This document shows positions 34,079-42,934 of a stretch of DNA of 64,000 bases, piece after piece. The stretch spans positions 34,555 through 98,554 of the forward strand of contig NZ_OEZH01000170.1 in assembly GCF_900243075.1 (NCBI RefSeq). The letters are read 5' to 3'. The position numbers and the translations under genes were made by a program. This DNA is from Clostridioides difficile (lineage in GTDB: Bacteria; Bacillota; Clostridia; Peptostreptococcales; Peptostreptococcaceae). The notes below the pieces were generated by a model. It was given only the letters and a program-made list of their open reading frames with translations. It ran no database searches and had not been told where the DNA came from. Every line of letters starts with the position of its first letter. Position 1 is the first letter of the stretch.

Positions 34079-35890
34079 ATGTACATATTAACTGTAAATG
34101 ATAGATATGGAGAACAAAAAAAAATAAAGTTTGATTCAGGAAAAAACTTATTAGAAGTTTTAAAAGAAAATGGCGTAATGATTGAAAATCCTTGTGCAGG
34201 TAAAGGGTATTGTGGAAAATGTAAAATTAAAATTTTAAATGGTATTAAAGATAAAAATTTAGAGGAACATAAAAGATTTTTAAGTGAGGAAGAAATTTTA
34301 GATAATATCAGACTAGCATGTTTATATCAAGTGGACAGAGATATTGATATAGAATTGTTACATGATGAAAAAAAGGTAGAAGTATTAGATGAAGGATATA
34401 TGCCTGAATTTTATTTAAGTCCTGCTGTAAGAAAAGAATGCCAGGTATTTTCAGAAAAATCTCTTTTACAAACTGATGTAGTGGAAAGTTTATTATTAGA
34501 AGATAAAGAAGAGTTGCCTTTAGATGTAATAAAAAGATTTTCTAATTTAAAAGAAGGAGAAACCTATACAGTAACTAGATATAATGGAAAAATTATATCC
34601 ATAGAAAATGGAGATACAAGAAATTTGATGTATGGATTTGCAGTTGATATTGGGACAACTACTCTGGTTGTATCATTAATAGATTTAAATACTGGTAAAG
34701 AAATTAAAAGTGCTTCTTCCATAAATCCTCAAAAAAGTTATGGATTAGATGTATTATCAAGAATTAATTTTGCATCAAAAGAGAAAAATGGAGCAGAAAT
34801 TCTAAGTAAAGTAGTTGTTGAATGTTTAAATAATCTATTTAATTATTTGTGTGATAATAATAAAATAGCAAAGGAAAATGTTTATGACGTAACAATTGCT
34901 GCAAATACTACAATGTTACATTTACTTTTAGGGATAAATCCTAAAAGCTTAGGAGTAAACCCATATAGACCAATATTTAAAGACAGTAAGACTTTTTTAG
35001 CTTCAGATGTAGGTTTAGAAATATCAGATTATACAAGACTTTACTGCTTACCAAGTGTGTCTGCATTTATAGGTGCTGATATTACTTCAGGTGCTATTGT
35101 TGCAAATTTAAAAAAAGTAAATCAAAAGGTACTTTTCATAGACATAGGAACTAATGGAGAAATGATTTTATCTAATTGTGGAAAGTTAATTGCATGTTCA
35201 TGTGCTGCAGGGCCAGCATTAGAAGGAATGAATATAACTTGTGGAATACGTGCAGGTGATGGAGCTATAGAGGGAGTAAGTATTAAAGAAGAGGGTATAC
35301 AAATAGACATTATAGGAGTAGGAAATCCAAATGGTATTTGTGGAAGTGGTATTTTAGATGCGATATCTGAAATATATAAGGTTGGTTTGATTAACAAGAG
35401 CGGAAGGCTAAAGAAAAAAGATGATTTAAATGAAAATGATTTTCTTAAAAATCTTTTGATTGAGGATGGTAAAAAGAGAAGTATTGTATTATCTAAAAAA
35501 AATAATATATATATTACTCAAAATGATATTAGACAAGTTCAGTTGGCAAAAGGAGCTATTTTATCTGGTATTTTATCAATGTTATATAATTTAAAATTAA
35601 ATCCTAAAGATATTGATAAAGTAATAATAGCAGGTCAATTTGGAGCACATTTAAAAGTTGAAAGTATTGTTGGTGTGGGAATGGTTCCTATAGAATTTAA
35701 AGATAAAATTAGTTATATTGGAAATTCTTCTAAAAGTGGTGCAATTTTATGTCTTTTAGATGTATCAAAAAGAGATGAGGTAAATGATGTTTTAAAAACA
35801 TGTGATTACTTGGAATTATCACTGTTAGAAGATTATGAGCGTTTATTTGCAAACTGTTTAAGCTTTGATATAAGTAAGTTGAGTAAATAA
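34079..35890 (+). CDS. Corrinoid reactivase, RACo-type ASKHA ATPase with 2Fe-2S domain
   Basis: A 603-residue protein that reduces accidentally oxidised Co(II) corrinoid back to Co(I) at the cost of ATP. Residues 1-100 are a plant-type [2Fe-2S] ferredoxin with Cys39, Cys45, Cys48 and Cys81. After a linker, residues 190-600 form an ASKHA ATPase (AVDIGTTTLVVSL, IDIGTNGEM, GICGSGILDAI, AGQFGAHL), the DUF4445/RamA-type family. ATG 34079 follows AGGTG; an in-frame GTG at 34049 inside the previous gene has no ribosome site. One reactivase for one corrinoid protein is the expected ratio. Confidence 0.92.
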   Translation: MYILTVNDRYGEQKKIKFDSGKNLLEVLKENGVMIENPCAGKGYCGKCKIKILNGIKDKNLEEHKRFLSEEEILDNIRLACLYQVDRDIDIELLHDEKKVEVLDEGYMPEFYLSPAVRKECQVFSEKSLLQTDVVESLLLEDKEELPLDVIKRFSNLKEGETYTVTRYNGKIISIENGDTRNLMYGFAVDIGTTTLVVSLIDLNTGKEIKSASSINPQKSYGLDVLSRINFASKEKNGAEILSKVVVECLNNLFNYLCDNNKIAKENVYDVTIAANTTMLHLLLGINPKSLGVNPYRPIFKDSKTFLASDVGLEISDYTRLYCLPSVSAFIGADITSGAIVANLKKVNQKVLFIDIGTNGEMILSNCGKLIACSCAAGPALEGMNITCGIRAGDGAIEGVSIKEEGIQIDIIGVGNPNGICGSGILDAISEIYKVGLINKSGRLKKKDDLNENDFLKNLLIEDGKKRSIVLSKKNNIYITQNDIRQVQLAKGAILSGILSMLYNLKLNPKDIDKVIIAGQFGAHLKVESIVGVGMVPIEFKDKISYIGNSSKSGAILCLLDVSKRDEVNDVLKTCDYLELSLLEDYERLFANCLSFDISKLSK

Positions 35891-35910
35891 GTAGGTAGAG
35901 GTGAGTTAAA

Positions 35911-36780
35911 ATTAAAGAAAACTACAATTTTAAATGTACATATGATACTACAGGAATGGAAGAACTAAAATTTCTAAAAGAAAATAATCTAAAAATACCA
36001 GATGTTTACTTGAAGTGTGATGAAATGGTAAAAGCTACAAAGCTTTTAAAAGAAAGTACAAAAAATAGAGTTTGTTATCTTCCCTTATGTGACACTATGT
36101 GTGCACAAAGTTTAGGGGGAAACATTTTAATTGATGAATTGAGTACACCAAGAGTAAAAAATTATAAATACAATGATATTGAGGAGTTGTTAAATCTTCA
36201 AAAAGTAGATTTTGATAAAGTAGAAGCTAATGAAGTACTAAAGGCAATAAAAAAATTATCATCTGAAAATGAAGATGTTATTTTAAGTATTGAGGGTCCT
36301 ATTACTATTTTGAGTAGCTTGATAGACTTGACAACCATAGTAAAAGCATTAAAAAATAGAAAAAATGATTTATATAAAATCCTAGAATATGTAAAAAACT
36401 TTATTGTAGAGTATGCTGTTAAAGGGGTAGAATCCGGAGCAAAGATTATATCCTATGCTGACCCAACTGGGAATATGGATATTTTAGGTAAAAGAACTTT
36501 TTGTAATTTAAGTAGCGATATAACTATGGAGATATTTAAAGAACTGCAAGAGAAAATAAATGGTAAAGCAAGTATACATATATGTGGTAGAACAACAACT
36601 TCACTTTTAAATTTAGGGCTTATGGAGATTGAAGAACTTAACTTTAACAACGATATGACTTATGCAGATGTTTTATTAAAAGAAGATGTATGTAAGGGAA
36701 GAATGTTTGGGCAAAATTGTATTAAAAATACCAATAAAAGTATTTTTAATGAAAAGATATATATAGTTAGCATATTATAA
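35911..36780 (+). CDS. Short UroD/MtaA-family methyltransferase (3 of 4), possible ATT start
   Basis: The shortest of the four UroD-like proteins: 274 residues from ATG 35956, or 289 from ATT 35911. AGAGGTGAG (35897-35905) lies six bases before the ATT, while nothing Shine-Dalgarno-like precedes the ATG. The frame stays open up to a TGA at 35902, so ATT initiation is plausible. It keeps SYADPTGNMDILGKRTF and the zinc motif HICG, but lacks the first ~35 residues of the family and the usual C-terminal SPxC...TP segment; GQNC near the end might substitute. It may be a specialised or half-functional partner. Confidence 0.72.
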   Translation: MKENYNFKCTYDTTGMEELKFLKENNLKIPDVYLKCDEMVKATKLLKESTKNRVCYLPLCDTMCAQSLGGNILIDELSTPRVKNYKYNDIEELLNLQKVDFDKVEANEVLKAIKKLSSENEDVILSIEGPITILSSLIDLTTIVKALKNRKNDLYKILEYVKNFIVEYAVKGVESGAKIISYADPTGNMDILGKRTFCNLSSDITMEIFKELQEKINGKASIHICGRTTTSLLNLGLMEIEELNFNNDMTYADVLLKEDVCKGRMFGQNCIKNTNKSIFNEKIYIVSIL

Positions 36781-36830
36781 GTGCTTTAATTTTGAAGTAA
36801 TATAAAATTTAATTATTGGGGCGTATTGAG

Positions 36831-37907
36831 ATGAAAATATTAAAAGACGAATTAACACCTAAAGAAAGGGCAATTTTATACAAATCAGGGAAAGAAGTTG
36901 ATAGACTACCATGTTCATTTTCTTTATCTGAAACAGCACCTGTTATGTATGGATTAAATATAAGTGATTATTATTATTCTTCAGAAATGATGATTGAAAT
37001 GGAACGAAATTTGGCAAGAGATTTTAATGTAGACTCTATGGGGGTTGGTTTAGGTCTTAGAGGAATAGGAGAAGCTCTTGGTTCTAAGTTAAAATACCCT
37101 AAGGATTCAGTCTCTTTTGTAGTTGAGCCTGTACTCAAAGATTATTCAATGCTTGATTCTTTGGATATAATAGACCCTTATAAAGATGGGAGAATGCCAG
37201 CTATTATAGAAGCATTAAAAGTATTAACAGATGAATTTTCAAATGAAAGATTTATAGGTTCAAGTTTAGCAGGGCCAATAAGTAATGTTGTAGCTATAAG
37301 AGGGGCTGAGAATATACTAAAAGATACTGTTAAAAATAAGGAAAATTTACATAAACTTTTAAAATATACCGTAAAATGCATGCTAAGATACACAGAAGTG
37401 GTTTACAAAGAATGTGGGTCAAATGTAAGTTTAGCCGAACCAGTAGCTTCATCTAATCTAATAAGCTTAACGCAGTTTAAAGAATTTGTAAAACCATATT
37501 TAGAAGAATTTGTACTAGGGGTTAAGGAAATTACAGGTTCAGCACCATCTATACATATATGTGGAAAGACTAAAGATAGATGGCAGGATTTAGTTGATGT
37601 AGGTCTTTCTGCATTTAGTGTTGACAATTGTGAGGATTTAGAAGAGGTTAAAAAAGCGATTGGAAATAGTATGGGTATCTCTGGAAATGTACCACCAGTA
37701 GAAATTATGAGAAATGGAAGTATTAATGATGTAATGGAATCAGTAAAGGAGTGTATTTTAAAAGGAAGTGACAATCCATGTGGGTTTACATTATCTCCTG
37801 GATGTCAAATTCCAGTAGGAACTCCTATTGAAAACATACATGCATTTATGAATGCTGCTAGAATGTACAGTAAAAATGCTGTAAAAGGCAAATTATGTAC
37901 GTTTTAA
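36831..37907 (+). CDS. UroD/MtaA-family corrinoid methyltransferase (4 of 4)
   Basis: About 358 residues, a full-length UroD-like barrel. SLAEPVASSNLISL is the central acidic segment, HICGKTKD the zinc motif and LSPGCQIPVGTP the third ligand region. It opens with KDELTPKERAILYKSGKEVDRLP, the usual N-terminus of this subgroup. ATG 36831 follows GGGGCG; an in-frame TTG lies at 36816. It is 50 bases after the short homologue and 30 bases before the MetQ-type gene, so the methyltransferase and transporter genes probably share a transcript. Confidence 0.86.
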   Translation: MKILKDELTPKERAILYKSGKEVDRLPCSFSLSETAPVMYGLNISDYYYSSEMMIEMERNLARDFNVDSMGVGLGLRGIGEALGSKLKYPKDSVSFVVEPVLKDYSMLDSLDIIDPYKDGRMPAIIEALKVLTDEFSNERFIGSSLAGPISNVVAIRGAENILKDTVKNKENLHKLLKYTVKCMLRYTEVVYKECGSNVSLAEPVASSNLISLTQFKEFVKPYLEEFVLGVKEITGSAPSIHICGKTKDRWQDLVDVGLSAFSVDNCEDLEEVKKAIGNSMGISGNVPPVEIMRNGSINDVMESVKECILKGSDNPCGFTLSPGCQIPVGTPIENIHAFMNAARMYSKNAVKGKLCTF

Positions 37908-37937
37908 AAATTAATAAAAATATCATTGGAGGAAGTC

Positions 37938-38777
37938 ATGAAAATTAAAAAATTAATTTATTTATCATTAACAGCTATATTAGCATTATCATTAGTAGCA
38001 TGTTCTGGAAATAACAGTGAAAAAAAAGAAAGTGAGTCTAATAAAAAAGAAGTAAAAACTGTCAAAGTAGGTACATCTGACCCGATTATAAAAGAAATGT
38101 TAGATGCAGTACAAAAAGATTATTTAGATGATGGTTATAAAATGGAAGTTACTCTTTTTGATGGAGATATAATAAGTCCTAATAGTGGAGTTGCTGAAGG
38201 AAGCCTAGATGCCAATTTCTATCAGCATAATGCATTTTTAGAGCAATTTAATAAAGATAAAGGCACAGACTTATCAGCAGTAGGAGAGCCTATTTATTAT
38301 TCAAAAATGGGTGTATACTCAGATAAATTAAAAAGTTTAAATGATATTAAAGATAATATGAAGGTTGCAATACCATTAGATGCAACTAATAAATCAAGAG
38401 CATTAGTTTTATTAGCAGATGAAAATTTAATCAAATTAAAAGATGGTGTCAAAACTTATAGTCCTTTAGATGTAGTTGAAAATAAGCACAAGTTAGAATT
38501 TGTAGAAATGGATACTGTAAAAATTCCAAGTACACTTCCAGATGTAGATTTTGGAGTAGTTAGAGCAATACAAATAATGAAATCTGACAAAGACCCAGAA
38601 AGTGCTTTAGCTTTTGATAAACATGGACCAGAATATGGTATAGTTTTAGCTACTAAAAGTGAAAATAAAGACCAAGAGTGGGCTAAGGTTTTAGCTAAAG
38701 AATTAAAAGGGCAAAAAGTAAAAGATGTAATAGAAAAAAATTACGGAACTACATCAGTTCTTATAGAAGATAAATAA
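37938..38777 (+). CDS. metQ: MetQ/NlpA-type substrate-binding lipoprotein
   Basis: A 279-residue NlpA-family lipoprotein. The signal peptide ends in LSLVACSG, with lipidated Cys near 20. Family segments include VKVGTSDPIIKEMLDAV, ANFYQHNAFLEQFN and DVDFGVVRAIQIM. Binds D/L-methionine or related sulfur compounds for the MetN/MetI importer encoded next. GGAGGAAG precedes ATG 37938. Its position after four methyltransferase genes raises the possibility that it carries a methylated substrate, not ordinary methionine. Ligand uncertain; family firm. Confidence 0.9.
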   Translation: MKIKKLIYLSLTAILALSLVACSGNNSEKKESESNKKEVKTVKVGTSDPIIKEMLDAVQKDYLDDGYKMEVTLFDGDIISPNSGVAEGSLDANFYQHNAFLEQFNKDKGTDLSAVGEPIYYSKMGVYSDKLKSLNDIKDNMKVAIPLDATNKSRALVLLADENLIKLKDGVKTYSPLDVVENKHKLEFVEMDTVKIPSTLPDVDFGVVRAIQIMKSDKDPESALAFDKHGPEYGIVLATKSENKDQEWAKVLAKELKGQKVKDVIEKNYGTTSVLIEDK

Positions 38778-38803
38778 TATAATTTTTAGGTTTAACTATT
38801 AAA

Positions 38804-38848
38804 AGAATTAAGCTGTTTTTGTGTATATGTAAAAAACAGCCTAATTCT
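38804..38848 (+). repeat. Intercistronic hairpin between metQ and metN
   Basis: A 17-bp stem (38804-38820 with 38832-38848) with one mismatch, followed by no U-tract. Such hairpins after a binding-protein gene often stabilise the upstream mRNA, so metQ is made in excess over metNI. Inference from position. Confidence 0.6.
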
Positions 38849-38872
38849 ATGCAAAAAATTTGAGGTGATTAT

Positions 38873-39841
38873 TTGATAAATATATCTAAATTATATAAGT
38901 CTTTTGGAAGTTTAGATGTGTTAAAGGATATATCTCTTTCTATAGAGCAAGGTGAAATATTTGGTTTGATAGGTAAAAGTGGTGCTGGGAAATCCACACT
39001 TTTAAGGTGTATAAATTTATTAGAGAATTATGAAAAAGGTGAGATTTTAGTGGATGGATGTGAAATAAAAAAACATTCATATCATAAAATTAGAAAATAT
39101 AGGAAGAGTATAGGCATGATATTTCAACATTTTTCTCTATTAGAAAGACAAAATGTATATAATAATATAGCTATTCCAATGAAATGTTGGGGATATAAAA
39201 AAAATGAAATAGAAGAAAAAGTAATGGAACTTGTAAAAATAGTAGGTATAGAGGATAAAATATATCAAAAACCCAGAGAATTGAGTGGAGGACAACGTCA
39301 GAGAGTTGCTATAGCTAGAGCCTTATCACTAGAACCTAAAATTTTGCTTAGTGATGAAGCTACATCCGCACTTGATCCAGAAACTACAAAATCTATACTA
39401 TCACTTTTGAGAGAAATAAATGAAAGGCTAAATATAACTATAGTGTTGGTTACTCATCAAATGGATGTTATTCGAGAAATTTGTAACAGGATAGCTATAT
39501 TAGAATATGGAAAGATAGCTGCATTAGGAGATGTCCAAAATTTATTTTTAAATCAACCAGACTGTTTAAAAAGGCTTTTAGGTGAGCAATCTGAAGTTAT
39601 GCCAGAGGAAGGTGTAAATATAAGAATACTATTTAAAGATAATAAGGCTAAAAATACATTGATTCCAGAAATGGCAAAACAAATTCCAGTGAATTTTTCG
39701 ATTGTATCTTCTAAACTGGAAAAATTCAGAGATGATATTATAGGTACCTCTATTATAAATATGGACGCTAAAGATAGCAAAATAATTATTGAATATTTAA
39801 GTAGGAAAGGTATAATTTGGGAGGTCTTAAATAATGGATAA
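38873..39841 (+). CDS. metN: MetN-type ABC ATPase with NIL domain
   Basis: A 322-residue ATPase of the methionine importer family. Walker A GKSGAGKST, LSGGQRQR signature, Walker B ILLSDEATSALDP and H-loop VTHQMD are intact. The C-terminal 75 residues (RILFKDNKAKNTLIPEM on) form the NIL domain that senses methionine and inhibits transport in MetN. TTG start at 38873 after GAGGTGA. It overlaps metI by eight bases. Confidence 0.92.
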   Translation: MINISKLYKSFGSLDVLKDISLSIEQGEIFGLIGKSGAGKSTLLRCINLLENYEKGEILVDGCEIKKHSYHKIRKYRKSIGMIFQHFSLLERQNVYNNIAIPMKCWGYKKNEIEEKVMELVKIVGIEDKIYQKPRELSGGQRQRVAIARALSLEPKILLSDEATSALDPETTKSILSLLREINERLNITIVLVTHQMDVIREICNRIAILEYGKIAALGDVQNLFLNQPDCLKRLLGEQSEVMPEEGVNIRILFKDNKAKNTLIPEMAKQIPVNFSIVSSKLEKFRDDIIGTSIINMDAKDSKIIIEYLSRKGIIWEVLNNG

Positions 39842-40490
39842 TCCAAGTCTCGTAATAAATAAAATAATAATTCCAGCAGTATTTGATACTATTTATATGG
39901 TTACATGGGCTACTATTATATCTTCTATAATTGGATTTATATTAGCTATTATATTAGTAGAAACTTCAAGTGGAGGACTTAGACCCAATAAATATATATA
40001 TAAGATTTTAGATTTGATAATAAATATAATCAGGTCATTTCCATTTATCATATTAGCCGTGTCTATAACACCACTTACAAGATTTGTAGTAGGAACTTCT
40101 ATTGGAAAACAAGCTGCTATGTTGCCTCTTATCATAGTTGCATCTCCATTTATAGCTAGGTTGATTGAAAGCAATCTTAGAGAAGTAGATAAAGGTATGA
40201 TTGAAGCAGCTAAATCTTTTGGTGCTTCAAATTTTCAAATATTGTTTAGTATTATGTTTAAAGAATCTATACCCTCTATATGCACAAGTATAACTCTTGC
40301 TACAGTATCAATACTTGGGAGTTCTGCTATAGCAGGTGCATTAGGAGCAGGAGGTTTGGGTTCAGTTGCTCTGATATATGGTTATCAAACGTTTAATGAT
40401 ACTATAATGTATGGAACTGTATTTGTAATAATTATAATGGTACAAGTGATTCAAACTGTTGGAAATGTATTATATAAAAAATTAAAATAA
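39834..40490 (+). CDS. metI: MetI-type ABC permease
   Basis: A 218-residue membrane protein with five or six helices. The cytosolic coupling loop EAAKSFGASNFQILFSIMFKESIPS is typical of MetI. RSFPFIILAVSITPLTR and SSAIAGALGAGGLGSVAL are other family segments. Overlaps metN. The next binding-protein gene starts 24 bases later with no terminator between, so transcription probably continues into it. Confidence 0.92.
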   Translation: MDNPSLVINKIIIPAVFDTIYMVTWATIISSIIGFILAIILVETSSGGLRPNKYIYKILDLIINIIRSFPFIILAVSITPLTRFVVGTSIGKQAAMLPLIIVASPFIARLIESNLREVDKGMIEAAKSFGASNFQILFSIMFKESIPSICTSITLATVSILGSSAIAGALGAGGLGSVALIYGYQTFNDTIMYGTVFVIIIMVQVIQTVGNVLYKKLK

Positions 40491-40513
40491 GATTGAAAAG
40501 GAGAGAATAAACT

Positions 40514-41317
40514 ATGAAAAAACTTAAGTTAATTATTATGCTTGTTTTAGCATCAGCACTTTTAATTACAGGATGTTCATCAGGAAATAATAAAAATAAA
40601 GAAGAACAAAAAACTATAAGAGTCGCAACATCAGGAACATATTTCCCTTTTGCTTTTAAAGAGAAAGATAAACTTAAAGGGTTTGAAGTAGATTTTTGGG
40701 ATGAATTTGCTAAACGAACTAATTGTAAAGTTGAATGGGTATTAACTGATTTTAGTGGATTATTTGGATTATTAGAAGCTGATAAAGCAGATGTAGTATC
40801 TGCCCAACTTACTGCAACACCTGAAAGAGAGAAGAAATATGCTTTTTCAGATGCTTATAATTATAGTGGAACAAATATTATTGTTAGAGAAGATGATAAT
40901 AGTATAAAATCAATAGATGATTTAGTTGGTAAGAAGGTAGGTGTGGGTACTGGAGCAGTAGCAAATGAAATACTAAAAGAAAAGTATCCAAATGGTGAAA
41001 TAAATATAGTAAATTATTCAAGTGCAACCCTTAAAGGAAACTATCAAGATTTAGAAATGGGAAGATTAGATGCAGTGGTTGCACAAGATGTTGAGGCTTT
41101 AATAGCTATAAAAGAACAAAAATTAAATCTTAAAATGGTAGAACCACCAATTCAATTTGGTGCTTGCTCTTTTGCACTTCAAAAAAATGAAAAAGGTGAA
41201 GAATGGACAAAAAAAATAAATAAAGTAATTGAAGATATGCATAAAGATGGGACTTTGACTAAAATATCTGAAACTTGGTTAGGAAAGGATATTACTAAGG
41301 AGCCTACTAATGAGTAA
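40514..41317 (+). CDS. Polar amino acid-binding lipoprotein (pair 1)
   Basis: A 267-residue SBP_bac_3-type lipoprotein. The signal peptide ends in LLITGCSS, with lipidated Cys near 21. The fold markers are SGTYFPFAFKEKDKLKGFEVD, SAQLTATPEREKKYAFSD and GKKVGVGTGAVANEIL. It binds a polar or sulfur amino acid such as cystine or glutamine; the ligand is not settled. It overlaps its permease gene by eight bases. AAAGGAGAG precedes the start. Confidence 0.9.
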   Translation: MKKLKLIIMLVLASALLITGCSSGNNKNKEEQKTIRVATSGTYFPFAFKEKDKLKGFEVDFWDEFAKRTNCKVEWVLTDFSGLFGLLEADKADVVSAQLTATPEREKKYAFSDAYNYSGTNIIVREDDNSIKSIDDLVGKKVGVGTGAVANEILKEKYPNGEINIVNYSSATLKGNYQDLEMGRLDAVVAQDVEALIAIKEQKLNLKMVEPPIQFGACSFALQKNEKGEEWTKKINKVIEDMHKDGTLTKISETWLGKDITKEPTNE

Positions 41318-41978
41318 TTTTAATTTTGAATTTTGTTTAAGTATATTTCCATTTTTAATTAAGGCATTGGGAATAACAATACTAATATCTATTGTTGCAT
41401 TTTTTATATCAATATTATTGGGTGTAATACTTGCATTTTTTACACAAACAAAATCAAAGGTTTTGAAATACATAACTAGAGTATACATTTCATTCTTTAG
41501 AGGAACTCCACTTTTAATTCAAATATTTTTCTTTTACTTTGGATTTCCAATGGTATTTTCTTTTATGAAAGATTGCTCTCCTTATTTAGCAATAGTAATT
41601 TGTTTAGGTGTAAATTCATCTGCATATATGGCAGAAATTATACGAGCATCTATTGAGAGTGTTGATAAAGGACAACAAGAAGCGTGTTATGCTTTTGGAT
41701 TAAGTAAATACCAGTCAATGGTTAAAATAATTTTACCTCAAGCAGCCATATCTGCAGTACCTCCTATTGTAAGTTGTACGCTAGATATAATTAAAGGTTC
41801 TTCTTTAGGTCTAACTATAGGAATACAAGATTTAATGGGAGTAGCTCAAGTAGAAGCTGCTTCAAGTTTTAAGTACTTTGAGATATATATGGTAACAATA
41901 CTAATTTATTGGGGAGTATCTATAGTATTGAGTAATATACAAAGTAAAGTTGAAAAAAGAATAGGAAAGGCATATTAG
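41310..41978 (+). CDS. Polar amino acid ABC permease (pair 1)
   Basis: A 222-residue HisM/GlnP-type permease with about five helices, FFRGTPLLIQIFFFYFG in the middle and the coupling loop QEACYAFGLSKYQSMVKIILPQA. Overlaps the preceding binding-protein gene. No ATPase is adjacent; the closest is the gene at 45168, which probably serves both pairs. Confidence 0.9.
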   Translation: MSNFNFEFCLSIFPFLIKALGITILISIVAFFISILLGVILAFFTQTKSKVLKYITRVYISFFRGTPLLIQIFFFYFGFPMVFSFMKDCSPYLAIVICLGVNSSAYMAEIIRASIESVDKGQQEACYAFGLSKYQSMVKIILPQAAISAVPPIVSCTLDIIKGSSLGLTIGIQDLMGVAQVEAASSFKYFEIYMVTILIYWGVSIVLSNIQSKVEKRIGKAY

Positions 41979-42128
41979 AAATTAGTATGTAAAAGCACAT
42001 ATATAGGTATATTATCTCTTTTGTAAATAAATTTTTAATTTTGTAGAAAATGAATTGAGTAATCTAAATATCAAAAAATAATATTAAAAAGGACTATATA
42101 ATCAATCAATAGAATAGTTTTTTTCTAT

Positions 42129-42157
42129 TGGAAAAATAAAGAAAAGTCTATTATAAT
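42129..42157 (+). promoter_or_regulatory. Predicted promoter of the second amino acid transporter group
   Basis: TGGAAA (42129-42134), 17-base spacer, TATAAT (42152-42157). It lies about 55 bases before the permease gene and after an inverted repeat CAATAG...CTATTG around 42107-42130. Confidence 0.45.
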
Positions 42158-42212
42158 TTAACATGTGACAAAAGCTTGCAAAAAACAACATTAAGTGAGG
42201 GGGACTTATTTT

Positions 42213-42875
42213 ATGATTTTTAGTATGAAATATTTTTTGAACTTATTTCCAATAATAATGAAATCATTCAATGTAACTGTGATTTTGGCAATAAGTTCAT
42301 TAATATTTTCATTAATTATAGGTACAATAGTAGCGTTATCATCTTATTACAAAGTTAAAGTATTAAACCAAATATGTAAAGTATATGTATCAATTTTTAG
42401 AGGGACACCTCTTATGCCACAATTATTCTTTTTATATTTTGGGTTGGCATATATGAGTGATTTTGTTAAAAATATGAATCCAGTATTTGCAACCTCTATA
42501 GTACTTAGTTTAAATATGGGTGCTTATATGTCTGAAACGATAAGGGCATCTATACTTTCAATTGATAAAGGTCAGATAGAAGCATCATATGCAATGGGAT
42601 TAACAAATTTACAAACAATGAAAAGGATAGTGATACCACAGGCTGTAAGAGTTGCACTGCCATCATTATTCAATAATTTTATAGATTTAATTAAAGGGTC
42701 TTCTGTAGCTTTTGTTGTTGGAGTAAATGACATAATGGGTGCTGCCAAATCACAAGGAGCATTGAGTTTTAAGTTCTTTGAAGTGTATGGAGCAGTTATG
42801 GTAATTTACTGGTGTATAATAACTCCTTTAGGGTGGGGTCAAAAGAAATTAGAAAAGAAAATAAGCAATTATTAG
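42213..42875 (+). CDS. Polar amino acid ABC permease (pair 2)
   Basis: A 220-residue HisM/GlnP-type permease. IFRGTPLMPQLFFLYFGLAY and the coupling loop IEASYAMGLTNLQTMKRIVIPQA identify it. It is clearly paralogous to the permease at 41310. GAGGGGGA precedes ATG 42213, and an in-frame GTG at 42195 overlaps that site. Gene order here is permease then binding protein, reversed from pair 1. Confidence 0.9.
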   Translation: MIFSMKYFLNLFPIIMKSFNVTVILAISSLIFSLIIGTIVALSSYYKVKVLNQICKVYVSIFRGTPLMPQLFFLYFGLAYMSDFVKNMNPVFATSIVLSLNMGAYMSETIRASILSIDKGQIEASYAMGLTNLQTMKRIVIPQAVRVALPSLFNNFIDLIKGSSVAFVVGVNDIMGAAKSQGALSFKFFEVYGAVMVIYWCIITPLGWGQKKLEKKISNY

Positions 42876-42934
42876 ATTATTAAAAAAATACATAAAGAGT
42901 ATTTTTATATAAAAATGGTGTGAGGAGAAGAGAT

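Noticed and set aside
31074-37907. The UroD-like genes as heme-biosynthesis uroporphyrinogen decarboxylases
   Set aside because: They keep the HxCG zinc motif of methyltransferases and flank a corrinoid protein and a reactivase; no other heme genes are present.
42162-42182. A possible SigL (-24/-12) promoter, TGTGAC...TTGCA
   Set aside because: The GG-to-GC spacing and the -24 box do not fit the TGGCAC-N5-TTGC pattern, and a SigA-like promoter lies just upstream.
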